Source of the DNA: Deltaproteobacteria bacterium
GTDB taxonomy: Bacteria > Desulfobacterota > Desulfuromonadia > Desulfuromonadales > BM103
Reading direction: 5' to 3'
Assembly (NCBI GenBank): GCA_005774545.1
Contig: VAUL01000024.1
Coordinates: forward strand, 1-41,988
Length of the DNA: 41,988 nt
The position numbers and the translations under genes were made by a program. Shown here piece by piece: positions 1 to 8,276 of the stretch (position 1 is its first letter; each line of letters begins with the position of its first letter). The notes below the pieces were generated by a model. The model did no database searches and had not been told where the DNA came from. It saw only the letters and a program-made list of their open reading frames with translations.

Positions 1-1473
1 GAGGGAGGCCATGAATCCGGTCCGGATCATGGCGACCTTGGGGAGGAATCCCTGATCGCCGCCGATCTGGAAGAAGGGGAGCTCCTGCCCGACCAGTCCG
101 GCGTCGGGGGAACTGACCACCGTCATGGCCAGGTTCAGGGTGCGTGAGTTGCAGCCGTTGAGCAGGCGGAAACGGTAGCGCTCCTGGGCGACGTCGAGGT
201 ATGGCCAGGCAACGCCGTTGACGACGAAGGTGTTGAAGAAGGCCTCCGGGTTCCAGATCCCGGAGATGTCGGACTCGGAGAACGGGGTGATGTACGGCCC
301 GACAAAGCCGTCGAAGTCGGTGCGGCTGGCCGGATACCAGAGTTTCGTGCCGGTTGCGCCGCCGGCGTCGGGGAGGACGTTGCCGCCGGCGTCGACGTAG
401 TCGAAGGAGCGATCCTGCATGACGATCGGGATCTCGCGGATGACCCGGCGCTTGTCGGCGGTCCCCTCGACCAGGGTCGGAGCGTTGAGCTCGAGCACGC
501 TGTCGCCGGCGGCCGGCGCCGGGCCGGGGAGGATGCCGGCGGCGGTGTCGTAGGCGCCGCCGCGGATCAGCCAGAAGCCCGCCGGGCCGGCATAGACGTT
601 GAGGCGGGTCATCCCCAGCGAGTGGTCGTGGTACCAGATGGTCGTGGCCGGCTGGGTGTTTTCGTAGGCGTAGAAGGCCGAGCCGGGGACGGTGTTGGCC
701 GGGGCCCACTGGGAAAAGAGCGCGCCGGTGGTGGCATACGACGGGTCGATGTTGTTGGCGGCGGGGAGCCACCAGGCCTCGGGATATCCGTCGCTGGCCG
801 CATTGACGTGAGCGCCGTGGACATGCACGACCATCGGCACCGGGCCGGTATAGGGAGCGTCGTTGCGCGTCTCGCAATCGGTGCGGTTGGGATCCGTCAG
901 CATCCCCATGTGATCGACGCAGTCGGCCTTGGGAGGGTTGGCCCAGTGCAGTGTCTGGTCGACGGGGAGCAGGTGCGGCAGGAAACTGCAGTCGGTCCCC
1001 GTCGGGGTCCCATGGAAGCAGGCGTCCGGATTTTCCACCAGTTCGTTGATCCAGCGGACCTTGGTCATCTGCCCGGAGAGATTCTCGATGGTGTAGGCCG
1101 GGTAGTTGAAGGAGGAGTCGGGCGCCGGGGCGACGCCGCCGGCCGGCAGGGGATCCTCGGCGCGGCCGTAGCTCCATACGGTCGTCGGCCCGAAGCCGTC
1201 GCTCCGGCCGCTCAGCGCATTCCAAAGCCCGCCCGGGAGGATCTGCTGGCCGAACTGGCGAACGGCGATGTTGTAGTCGGCCGCCGGGGTGGCGGTGTCG
1301 GAACTCGCCGGCATGACCGGCGGGATGACCAGGGGGATGACATACTTCGGAATCGTCATCGGGTCGACCGATCCGCCGGGGACGGGCACCGCCCGGGCGG
1401 GAACCGCCAGGAACAGCCCCAAAACCGCGCCCAGGGCAAGCCCCCTGGCCGTCCACCTCACCGTGTTCTCCAT
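1..1473 (-). CDS. secreted multicopper oxidase (C-terminus outside window)
   Basis: The visible 491 residues start at an ATG preceded by a GGAGG ribosome site seven bases upstream. A typical Sec signal peptide follows (Arg in the n-region, then an Ala/Leu/Gly-rich core, cleavage near the ARA/VPV region). Two histidine clusters typical of multicopper oxidase type 2/type 3 copper sites are present: H-V-H-G-A-H-V with H217 and H219, and W-Y-H-D-H with H282 and H284. The other two copper-binding His clusters and the type 1 Cys lie beyond the left edge. Members of this family oxidise metals (Cu+, Mn2+, Fe2+) or organic substrates with O2; in Geobacter, proteins such as OmpB are implicated in metal-oxide reduction. 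Which of these applies cannot be told from this fragment. No partner gene is visible on its strand; the upstream neighbour is divergent. The family is confident, the substrate unknown. Confidence 0.9.
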   Translation of the reverse strand, partial: MENTVRWTARGLALGAVLGLFLAVPARAVPVPGGSVDPMTIPKYVIPLVIPPVMPASSDTATPAADYNIAVRQFGQQILPGGLWNALSGRSDGFGPTTVWSYGRAEDPLPAGGVAPAPDSSFNYPAYTIENLSGQMTKVRWINELVENPDACFHGTPTGTDCSFLPHLLPVDQTLHWANPPKADCVDHMGMLTDPNRTDCETRNDAPYTGPVPMVVHVHGAHVNAASDGYPEAWWLPAANNIDPSYATTGALFSQWAPANTVPGSAFYAYENTQPATTIWYHDHSLGMTRLNVYAGPAGFWLIRGGAYDTAAGILPGPAPAAGDSVLELNAPTLVEGTADKRRVIREIPIVMQDRSFDYVDAGGNVLPDAGGATGTKLWYPASRTDFDGFVGPYITPFSESDISGIWNPEAFFNTFVVNGVAWPYLDVAQERYRFRLLNGCNSRTLNLAMTVVSSPDAGLVGQELPFFQIGGDQGFLPKVAMIRTGFMASL

Positions 1474-1960
1474 GGCAACCTCCGGCCTCAATTGAATAAG
1501 CGTGCCGGCCGCCGCGATGACGGCGGGGTTGGCACGGGTCCGCACGTGAGCCAATCTCGATAGCAATAAAATGCGGCGCACCGAACGGTGGTTGCGAACC
1601 GCAGGGATTGCTTAGGTCAAGAATCGTGCCGCATCCGGTTTTCTTTGTTAATGTTTTGCAATTGCTGTTCTTTTTCACATTGTGCAGGGTTTTGCCGGGG
1701 CCCGGAGGGGTGCGAAGTTTTGCACATTCCGCTGCGCAAGGCCCGTTGCTGGCGACAGGGACGGACAGCTTCGGATGGGGGGGCAGGCTGCTGCCGCCGC
1801 ATCTTTGCCGGTTGCCGGGATGCGGGCGGCTGTGATAATAAGTCGCTATTCATTGGTTGGCGGCAATCGGCGGGGTTTGCCAGCCGCGACAGCAAGCGGC
1901 CGCAGCGCGGTTCCGCAGAAGTGATGCTGCGGTTCAATCCACGGACAGGGGAGGTTGTGT
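1474..1960. other. 487-bp divergent intergenic region
   Basis: This spacer separates the multicopper oxidase from the lipoprotein gene, so it should hold promoters for both. I see no convincing gene: the short reading frames here lack ribosome sites and recognisable protein character. On the minus strand, 1631-1617 reads CGGCACG-N4-TTGA, close to a sigma-54 -24/-12 element but with GA instead of GC at -12. No clear sigma-70 promoter, riboswitch or terminator was recognised. Confidence 0.4.
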
Positions 1961-2308
1961 ATGAAAGGGTTCGGACTGTTGCTAGTGCTGGGGGTTTTTC
2001 TCCTGACGATGACGGGGTGCGTCAGCAATATGTTCCCGGGTGGGCCGACCCCCGCCGGGTACATCGTGACCAACGTCACGGCGCCGTCGCAGGCCCTGGC
2101 GGTGGCCGTCGATCCGGCGGCGAAAGCGACCAAAAAAGGTTCTGCCACCTCCGGGGCGGTTCTCGGCCTGATCGCCTTCGGCGATTCCAGCGTCAACGCG
2201 GCCATGGCTGACGCGGGGATTACCAAGGTTCACCACGTCGACTACAACATCAACTCGATTCTCGGCGGAATCTGGCTGGGGATGACGACGATCGTCTACG
2301 GCGAGTGA
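1961..2308 (+). CDS. TRL-like family lipoprotein, 115 aa
   Basis: A small lipoprotein. The ATG at 1961 is chosen over the in-frame TTG at 1955 because a GGGGAGG ribosome site lies just upstream and the signal peptide then begins M-K-G-F. The lipobox L-T-M-T-G-C places the lipidated Cys at residue 20, so the mature protein should be anchored in the inner or outer membrane. The body has the pattern I recall for TRL-like proteins: a V-D-P-A-A-K-A-T-K-K-G stretch, then L-G-L-I-A-F-G-D-S-S, then I-T-K-V-H-H-V-D, ending in T-T-I-V-Y-G-E. The function of this family is not established. The gene stands alone and converges on lspA, sharing a hairpin with it. Confidence 0.8.
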   Translation: MKGFGLLLVLGVFLLTMTGCVSNMFPGGPTPAGYIVTNVTAPSQALAVAVDPAAKATKKGSATSGAVLGLIAFGDSSVNAAMADAGITKVHHVDYNINSILGGIWLGMTTIVYGE

Positions 2309-2356
2309 GGCCGCCCGCCCCTGAATATGCCGGGATGCTCCCGGCGCGCAAATGAA

Positions 2357-2385
2357 GAAGGCCCCCGCTACTGCCGGGGGCCTTC
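2357..2385. terminator. hairpin between convergent TRL lipoprotein and lspA
   Basis: A perfect 11-bp inverted repeat (GAAGGCCCCCG and its complement) encloses a 7-base loop. On the minus strand it overlaps the lspA stop codon. Neither side has a clean run of T (CTTCTTCATTT on the minus side, CTGTCTCTCC on the plus side). It is therefore probably a weak or Rho-assisted terminator serving both converging genes. Confidence 0.6.
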
Positions 2386-2871
2386 CTGTCTCTCCCGCTT
2401 GATCCTGCGTTCCTCCAGCCACATCTCCCAGATCAGCAGCGTCACGCCGACGCAGATCGCCGAATCGGCGACGTTGAAGGCCGGCCAGTGGTAGTGTTTC
2501 CAGAAGACGTCGAGGAAATCGATGACTTCGCCGAGGCGCACGCGGTCGATGAGGTTGCCGATCGCCCCGGAAAAGATCAGCGCCAGGGCGAAGGCGGCGA
2601 GCTTCTGGTCGGCGCGCAGGCTGCGCAGGTACCAGAGGATCGCCAGCAGGGCGATGATCGCAACCGTGATGAAGAACGGGATGCGCAGCGCCCCGCTGGA
2701 GAGGATGCCGAAGGCGGCCCCCTGGTTGCGGATGTAGGTCAGGTGAAAGAACCCCGGGATGACCGGCAGCGATTCGTACAGCTCGAAATGGCTGTCGACG
2801 TACAGCTTGGTCGCCTGGTCGAGGATCAGGCTGACGGCCGTGACGATGGCCAGGAGGCGCCAGCGGTTCAT
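2368..2871 (-). CDS. lspA: lipoprotein signal peptidase (SPase II)
   Basis: An inner-membrane aspartyl protease that cleaves the signal peptide of diacylglyceryl-prolipoproteins, the second step of lipoprotein maturation. The 167-residue length fits the family. Four hydrophobic segments are visible, and the two catalytic aspartates are D109 in G-N-L-I-D-R and D136 in F-N-V-A-D-S. The ATG at 2871 shares one base with the ileS stop (TGATG), implying translational coupling, and gives the usual short cytoplasmic N-terminus; a longer in-frame start inside ileS is rejected. The ileS-lspA pairing is a common arrangement. It would process the lipoprotein encoded next door as well as the cell's many other lipoproteins. 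Confidence 0.97.
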   Translation of the reverse strand: MNRWRLLAIVTAVSLILDQATKLYVDSHFELYESLPVIPGFFHLTYIRNQGAAFGILSSGALRIPFFITVAIIALLAILWYLRSLRADQKLAAFALALIFSGAIGNLIDRVRLGEVIDFLDVFWKHYHWPAFNVADSAICVGVTLLIWEMWLEERRIKRERQEGPRQ

Positions 2872-5648
2872 CAGCCCAGAGCAGTAGCGCAGCGCGGGCA
2901 GATTTCGGGATGCGCCTGATTGTCCCCGATGCCGGTTGAGTAGGTCCAGCAGCGCGGGCACTTGTCGCCGGCCGCCCGCTCGACGCGGATCGTCAGCCCC
3001 GGCAGGGTGTCGCTGGCGGCACCGTCCGCCAGCGCGTCGGCCAGTTCCGCCTGGGAGACGATGAAGAGGGTGGCCAGTTCACGGCTTTCTGCCTGCAGCA
3101 GGTCGCGCAGCGCCCCCGGGGTGGCGGCGAGCCGGACCTTCGCTTCCAGGCCGGAACCGATCAGCTTGGCGGTGCGCGCCACCTCGAGCTGTTTCGACAC
3201 TTCGCCGCGCACGGCGAGCAGCTGCTCGAAGCGCGCCTCCAGATCGGCATCGGCCAGGGCCGCATCGAGTTGCGGGAACCCGGCCAGGTGTACGCTGGCC
3301 TCGCGCTCGCCCGGCAGGTACCCCCAGATCTCGTCGGCGGTGAAGGAGAGGACCGGCGCCATCAGGCGGGTCAGGGTGTCGAGGATCAGGTACATGGCGG
3401 TCTGGGCGCTGCGCCGCTCGACGCTTTTGGCCGGCGCGGTGTAGAGCCGGTCCTTGAGGACGTCGAGGTAGAAGGCGCTCATCTCCACGGCGCAGAAGTT
3501 GTGCACCGCATGGTAGAGGACGTGGAACTCGTAGTCGTCGTAGGCGGTCCGCACCCGGTCGGCCAGCCCCTTGAGCTTGCTCAGCGCCCAGCGGTCGATC
3601 GCCAGCAGCTCCGCCGCCGGGACGCGGTCGGCGGCCGGGTCGAAGTCGTGGATGTTGCCGAGGATGTAGCGGGCGGTGTTGCGGATGCGCCGGTAGGCCT
3701 CGGAGACCTGCTGCAGGATGTTGTCGCCGACGCGGGTGTCGTTGCGGTAGTCCTGGGTGGCGACCCACAGGCGCAGGATTTCGGCGCCGTACTTCTTGAT
3801 CACTTCCTCCGGGGCGACCACGTTGCCGACCGACTTGGACATCGGCCGCCCTTCCTGGTCGAGGACGAAGCCGTGGGTCAGCACCGCCTTGTACGGGGCG
3901 GTGCCGCGGGTGCCGACCGCGGCCAAAAGGCTGGAGTGGAACCAGCCGCGGTGCTGGTCGCTCCCTTCGAGGTAGAGGTCGGCCGGCGAGGAGAGCTGCG
4001 GCAGCTGCTCGACCACCGCGGCGTGGGAGACGCCGGAGTCGAACCAGACGTCGAGGATGTCCATCTCCTTGCGGAACTCCGCGGCGCCGCAGCTGGCACA
4101 GGTCGTCCCGGCCGGGAGCAGTTCGCTCGCGTCCTTCTCGAACCACAGGTCGCTGCCGCCGTGCTCGAAGAGGTCGGCGACGTGATGCATCACCTTGCCG
4201 TCGGCCAGCGCCTCGCCGCATTGGGTGCAGTAGAAGGCGCTGATCGGCACCCCCCAGCTGCGCTGGCGGCTGATGCACCAGTCGGGGCGGTTGGCGATCA
4301 TGTTGTAGATCCGTTCACGCCCCCAGTGCGGGATCCAGCGGGCGTCCTCGATGTGCCTGAGAGCCTGGCCGCGCAGGTCGTTGGCTTCCATGGCGACGAA
4401 CCACTGCTCGGTGGCGCGGAAGATGATCGGCTTCTTGCAGCGCCAGCAGTGCGGGTAGCTGTGGCTGACCTTCCCCTCCTTGAGCAGGGCGCCGGCCTCC
4501 GCGAGCCTGGCCGTCACCTGCGGGTTGACCGCCGGCACCTTCTCGCCGCCGAACAGCTCCAGAGCGGGGAGGTAGCGGCCGTAATCGTCGACCGGGTTGT
4601 AGATTTCCAGGCCGTAGCGCAGGCCGGTCAGGTAGTCGTCCTGGCCGTGGCCGGGGGCGGTGTGGACGCACCCCGTGCCGGCATCCAGGGTGACGTAGTC
4701 GCCGAGGACGAGCAGCGACGGCCGGTCGTACAGCGGGTGGCGGCACTGCTTGCGTTCGAAGGCGGTGGCTTCGAAGGTGGCGACGACCGGGCCCGGCTCC
4801 CGGCCGAGGTCGCGGAATACGGCGTCCTTCAAGCCCTCGGCCATGACCAGCAGTTCGCCGTCCGACTCCACCGCGACATAGGGGAGTTCGGGGTTGAGGG
4901 CGACCGCCAGGTTGGCGGGGATGGTCCAGGGGGTGGTGGTCCAGATCACGAAGGCGAGCGGCTTGCCGGCCAGCGCCTCCAGCCCGGCCGGCAGCGCGTC
5001 GTCATAGGCGAACTTGACGTAGATTGACGGCGAGGTGTGGTCGCCGTACTCGACCTCGGCCTCGGCCAGGGCGGTGACGCAGGAGGAGCACCAGTGCACC
5101 GGCTTCTTCCCCTTGTACAGCCCGCCGCGCTCGGCGAAACGCGCCAGTTCGCGGGCGGTGGCCGCTTCGTAGCCGTCGGTCATGGTCAGGTAGGGGTGCT
5201 GCCAGTCGCCGAGGACGCCCAGGCGCCGGAACTCGTCGCGCTGGATGTCGATCCACTGCTGCGCGTACTTGCGGCACTCGCGGCGGATCTCCACCTTGCT
5301 CATGGTCCGCTTCTTCTCGCCGAGCTGCTGGTCGACCTTGAGTTCGATCGGCAGGCCGTGGCAGTCCCAGCCGGGGACGTAGGGCGCATAGTAGCCCTGC
5401 ATGCGCCGGCTCTTGACCACGATGTCCTTGAGGATCTTGTTCAGGGCGTGGCCGATGTGGATGTGGCCGTTGGCGTAAGGGGGGCCGTCGTGCAGGGTGA
5501 AGTTCGGTTTGCCGGCCTGCGGCTCGCTGACGCGGCGGTCGAGCTCCAGCTCGTCCCAGCGCTTGAGAATCTCCGGTTCGCGCTGCGGCAGGCTGGCGCG
5601 CATCGGGAAGTCGGTGACGGGAAGGTTCAGGGTGTCCTTGTATTCCAT
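2871..5648 (-). CDS. ileS: isoleucyl-tRNA synthetase
   Basis: A class I aminoacyl-tRNA synthetase of 925 residues, charging tRNA-Ile in the cytoplasm. The HIGH motif is at residues 64-67. The second signature reads P-M-S-K-S at 602-606, so the first Lys of the usual KMSKS is replaced by Pro while the more important second Lys is kept. The large editing insertion follows the HIGH half. The C-terminus carries a zinc finger with paired C-x-x-C motifs (C-P-R-C and C-P-R-C) separated by about 20 residues. The ATG at 5648 has an AGGAG site seven bases upstream. The stop overlaps the lspA start. A possible sigma-70 promoter lies in the gap upstream, so ileS-lspA may have its own transcript. Confidence 0.98.
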   Translation of the reverse strand: MEYKDTLNLPVTDFPMRASLPQREPEILKRWDELELDRRVSEPQAGKPNFTLHDGPPYANGHIHIGHALNKILKDIVVKSRRMQGYYAPYVPGWDCHGLPIELKVDQQLGEKKRTMSKVEIRRECRKYAQQWIDIQRDEFRRLGVLGDWQHPYLTMTDGYEAATARELARFAERGGLYKGKKPVHWCSSCVTALAEAEVEYGDHTSPSIYVKFAYDDALPAGLEALAGKPLAFVIWTTTPWTIPANLAVALNPELPYVAVESDGELLVMAEGLKDAVFRDLGREPGPVVATFEATAFERKQCRHPLYDRPSLLVLGDYVTLDAGTGCVHTAPGHGQDDYLTGLRYGLEIYNPVDDYGRYLPALELFGGEKVPAVNPQVTARLAEAGALLKEGKVSHSYPHCWRCKKPIIFRATEQWFVAMEANDLRGQALRHIEDARWIPHWGRERIYNMIANRPDWCISRQRSWGVPISAFYCTQCGEALADGKVMHHVADLFEHGGSDLWFEKDASELLPAGTTCASCGAAEFRKEMDILDVWFDSGVSHAAVVEQLPQLSSPADLYLEGSDQHRGWFHSSLLAAVGTRGTAPYKAVLTHGFVLDQEGRPMSKSVGNVVAPEEVIKKYGAEILRLWVATQDYRNDTRVGDNILQQVSEAYRRIRNTARYILGNIHDFDPAADRVPAAELLAIDRWALSKLKGLADRVRTAYDDYEFHVLYHAVHNFCAVEMSAFYLDVLKDRLYTAPAKSVERRSAQTAMYLILDTLTRLMAPVLSFTADEIWGYLPGEREASVHLAGFPQLDAALADADLEARFEQLLAVRGEVSKQLEVARTAKLIGSGLEAKVRLAATPGALRDLLQAESRELATLFIVSQAELADALADGAASDTLPGLTIRVERAAGDKCPRCWTYSTGIGDNQAHPEICPRCATALG

Positions 5649-5691
5649 GGCCGTGCTCCTGGCGGAAAGAAAGCGTCGAAACGAATTTTAC

Positions 5692-5720
5692 AACTTATGC
5701 GGAAGCGTCCGACAAGTCAA
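5692..5720 (-). promoter_or_regulatory. possible sigma-70 promoter for ileS-lspA
   Basis: On the minus strand TTGACT (5720-5715) is followed after 17 bases by TAAGTT (5697-5692). This lies at the end of the upstream glycosylase gene and in the 68-bp gap before ileS. The -10 match is only moderate; a second A/T-rich candidate (TAAAAT) follows a few bases later but at poor spacing. No T-box leader could be recognised in this short gap. Confidence 0.35.
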
Positions 5721-6385
5721 GGTTTTTGGCGGTTTTCCCGGGCAAACCGGCAGTCCGTGGCGAGGGGGCAGGCCGGGCAGTCCGGCCGGCGTTTGCGGCA
5801 GCAGACCTTGGCCAGGGTGACGATCAGGGCGTGGTATTCGTTGAAGAGGGGGACGTCGGCGGGGAGCTCCGCCATGAAGCGGTCACGGATGGCCTCGTAG
5901 CGCTCGCTACCGGTCAACAAGCCGAGGCGGGTGAAGATCCGCCGGGTGTAGGCGTCGACCACGAAGCTCGGCCGGTGGGCGGCGTAGAGGAGGATCGAGT
6001 CGGCGGTTTCCGGGCCGATGCCGGGGAGGGCGAGGAGGCGGGCGCGCGCCGCGTCGAGGGGGCCGGCACAGAGCGCCGCGACATCACCGCCGTAGCCATC
6101 GACCAGAACCGTGGCGACGTGGTGCAGCCGGGCGGCCTTCTGCCGGAAGAAGCCGGCCGGGCGGATCAACTGCTCGAGTTCCTCCGGGGAACGCCGGACG
6201 AGCGCGGCCGGTGTCAGCACATCAGCCGCCCGCAGGTTGGCGATGGCCTGCTCGACGTTGGTCCAGGCGGTGTTCTGGGTGAGGATGGCGCCGATGATCA
6301 CCTCGAAGGGGGTTTCGGCGGGCCACCACTGCTGCGGGCCGAAGCGCCCCTCCAGGCGGCGGAAGACGGCGTGCAGCCCGCTCAT
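5717..6385 (-). CDS. endonuclease-III-like HhH-GPD DNA glycosylase with [4Fe-4S] cluster
   Basis: A 222-residue base-excision repair glycosylase of the Nth/MutY/MagIII superfamily. The helix-hairpin-helix L-P-G-I-G-P-E-T-A-D lies at 120-129, the catalytic aspartate is D144 (V-V-D-A-Y-T-R-R), and the C-terminal cluster ligands C196-x6-C203-x2-C206-x5-C212 match the [4Fe-4S] spacing of Nth. The lysine that gives Nth its AP-lyase activity is replaced by Glu (E126), so the enzyme is probably a monofunctional glycosylase of the MagIII kind (alkylated purines) rather than a true endonuclease III. The ATG overlaps the stop of the glycosyltransferase gene upstream (ATGA), indicating coupled translation. 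A longer reading frame through the upstream gene is an out-of-frame shadow. Confidence 0.9.
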   Translation of the reverse strand: MSGLHAVFRRLEGRFGPQQWWPAETPFEVIIGAILTQNTAWTNVEQAIANLRAADVLTPAALVRRSPEELEQLIRPAGFFRQKAARLHHVATVLVDGYGGDVAALCAGPLDAARARLLALPGIGPETADSILLYAAHRPSFVVDAYTRRIFTRLGLLTGSERYEAIRDRFMAELPADVPLFNEYHALIVTLAKVCCRKRRPDCPACPLATDCRFARENRQKP

Positions 6386-7461
6386 GCCAGCAGCCCGGCC
6401 AGGTGGTCGGCGGCAACCTCGGCGCCGTTGGTCGCCAGGGTTTCCGGCGGTTGCGGCAGGGCGGCCAGCCGCTCCAGGGCGGCGTGCAGGTCGCCGCGCC
6501 GCAGACGCTGGTTGTCGATCTCGACGGCCCGGCCGTAACGGTGCAGGCCGGCGACCAGCAGGGCCTGCTCGCGGAAGTCGCCGCGCGGCGTATAGAGCAC
6601 CGCCGTGCGATGGGCGAGGCACTCGGCGACGATGCCGTAGCCGGGCTTGGTGATCACCGCGTCGGCGGCATTGACCAGGTCGGGGTAGGGGATCTCGGCC
6701 GGCAGCGGCCGCAGCTGCGGGTGGCCGGCGGCCAGCGGTGTCTCGGCGAGGAACAGCCACTCGGCGATTCCGCCCAGCCCGTCGAGGGGGGCCGCCTCCA
6801 GGCCGAACCCGCCGAAGGAGAGGAGGGCCAGGCGCCGGCGGCCGGTCACCCCGAGGCGGCGGCGCACCAGCTCCCGCGGCATTGTGCTGCGGCGGGTCAC
6901 CAGCGGCAGGTCGACAGTCGCCACCCCTTGCGGCATCGGCCCGGGGAACGGCAGGCGCAGGGCCAGCCGGGCCTGGCGGTAGCAGTCGCGCTGCCAGGCG
7001 ATCACCGCGGCGAAGTCCGGGTGGCTGTCGAGAAACCCTTCGTAGATCCAGTCCCAGGTGAAGTTGCTGGCGATCACCGCGGGGATGCCGGCGGCCGCGG
7101 CGGCGGCGCAGGGGAGGGCGGCGACGTCGGTGACCACCAGGTCGATGCCGGCGCGGCGCAGGTCGGCGCTCTCGGCGGCAATCAGCCCGGGGGCCGCGGC
7201 CTGCAGGGTGCGGCAGGCGGTCACGGTCGCGGCGAGGTTCATCTCCAGGCTGTCGGCCTGCCGCACGCCGATATCGAAGGTGCGCGCGGCAACGGGCACG
7301 CCGGGCGGAAGGTTGCCGGCCAGAAACCACGGCGCGGCATCGGAGACGACCTCGCAACGGATGGCGGGGTGCCGGGCGCACAGGGCGGCGATGATCCGGC
7401 AGGAGCGGCTGGCGTGGCCGAGGCCGTGGCCGGTGATGTAGTAGCGCAGCCTGACGGTCAT
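6382..7461 (-). CDS. MurG-like (GT-B fold) glycosyltransferase family protein
   Basis: A 359-residue protein beginning with an acceptor-side glycine motif, G-H-G-L-G-H-A-S-R at 11-19, as in MurG-type glycosyltransferases and the N-terminal part of L-arabinokinase-like proteins. A second glycine-rich region (I-T-K-P-G-Y-G-I-V-A-E-C) in the C-terminal half looks like the nucleotide-sugar pocket. The substrate is not identifiable. The ATG at 7461 shares a base with the comF stop (TGATG), and the 3' end overlaps the glycosylase gene by four bases, so it sits inside a tightly coupled operon. No membrane segment is visible, so it is probably cytosolic or peripheral. Confidence 0.75.
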   Translation of the reverse strand: MTVRLRYYITGHGLGHASRSCRIIAALCARHPAIRCEVVSDAAPWFLAGNLPPGVPVAARTFDIGVRQADSLEMNLAATVTACRTLQAAAPGLIAAESADLRRAGIDLVVTDVAALPCAAAAAAGIPAVIASNFTWDWIYEGFLDSHPDFAAVIAWQRDCYRQARLALRLPFPGPMPQGVATVDLPLVTRRSTMPRELVRRRLGVTGRRRLALLSFGGFGLEAAPLDGLGGIAEWLFLAETPLAAGHPQLRPLPAEIPYPDLVNAADAVITKPGYGIVAECLAHRTAVLYTPRGDFREQALLVAGLHRYGRAVEIDNQRLRRGDLHAALERLAALPQPPETLATNGAEVAADHLAGLLA

Positions 7462-8195
7462 CAGGCCCGCCCCAGTACGGCAACCTCGACCGCCGCCGCC
7501 CCGGCCCGGCGCAGCACGCCGGCGCATTCGCGCACGGTGGCGCCGGTGGTCATGACGTCATCGACCAGCAGCAGCCGGCGCCCGGCCACCGGTCCGGCCA
7601 CGGCAAAGGCGCCGCGCAGGTTGCCGCCGCGGGCGACGGCATCGAGCCCCTGCTGGGCGACGGTCGCCCGGTTCCGGTGCAGCAGGGCGGGAGCGACCGG
7701 GACCGCCAGCGCCCCGGCCAACTGACGGGCGAGCTGCAGCGACTGGTTGTAGCCGCGCTCGCGCAGCCGGCTGCGGTGCAGCGGTACCGGCACCACCAGG
7801 TCGGCGCGCCGGCCGCCGCCGGCAAGGACGGCAGCGGCAAGGAGCGCGCCCAGGGGACGCTCGAGGGGGAGTTGGCCGCGGTACTTGAACGCCTGGGTGG
7901 CTTCCTGCAGGGTGCCCGCATAGGGGCCGACCGCGTGGACCCGGTCGAAGGGGGGTGGCTGGCGCAGGCAGACTTCGCAGTGGTGCAGGGACGGGAGCGG
8001 GGTGCGGTGGGCGGCGGCGCAGACCGGGCAGCGCGCCGGCGGGAGCGGCGGCAGCCCGGCGCGGCAGGTCGGGCAGAATTCGCTGGCCGGGGTGCCGGCC
8101 GGCAGGCGGTCGCCGCACAGCAGGCAGGCCGGCGGCAGCAGCAGATCGCAGCAGGCGCCGAGTTCGCGCCGGAGCCGTTGCCACAGCTCCATCAT
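7461..8195 (-). CDS. comF: ComF-family phosphoribosyltransferase-like protein
   Basis: A 244-residue protein of the ComF/GntX family. The N-terminus has a four-Cys zinc-binding set (C24, C27, C41, C44) and further C-x-x-C pairs near 56-76. The C-terminal half is a type I phosphoribosyltransferase fold with the PRPP-binding loop L-L-L-V-D-D-V-M-T-T-G-A-T at 208-220. ComF proteins are linked to DNA uptake in transformable bacteria, but the biochemical role is unsettled and most species with the gene are not known to be competent. Two adjacent ATGs are possible; the second (8192) has the better distance from the GAGGAGGGG ribosome site. Confidence 0.9.
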   Translation of the reverse strand: MMELWQRLRRELGACCDLLLPPACLLCGDRLPAGTPASEFCPTCRAGLPPLPPARCPVCAAAHRTPLPSLHHCEVCLRQPPPFDRVHAVGPYAGTLQEATQAFKYRGQLPLERPLGALLAAAVLAGGGRRADLVVPVPLHRSRLRERGYNQSLQLARQLAGALAVPVAPALLHRNRATVAQQGLDAVARGGNLRGAFAVAGPVAGRRLLLVDDVMTTGATVRECAGVLRRAGAAAVEVAVLGRA

Positions 8196-8276
8196 CCCCT
8201 CCTCACCGCAGGAGCGGGAGCCGCGGTCCGGGGAGAAGCGGTTGCCCCGAGCGCCGGATCCTCCCCCCGGGATTCG

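Noticed and set aside
1526-1541. TTGGCACGGGTCCGCAC as a plus-strand sigma-54 promoter for the lipoprotein
   Set aside because: The GG to GC distance is one base short and the -12 half is poor; it is also more than 400 bp from the gene.
3270-5027. A long plus-strand frame opposite ileS
   Set aside because: Shadow of the ileS codon bias; no start signal and no domain character.
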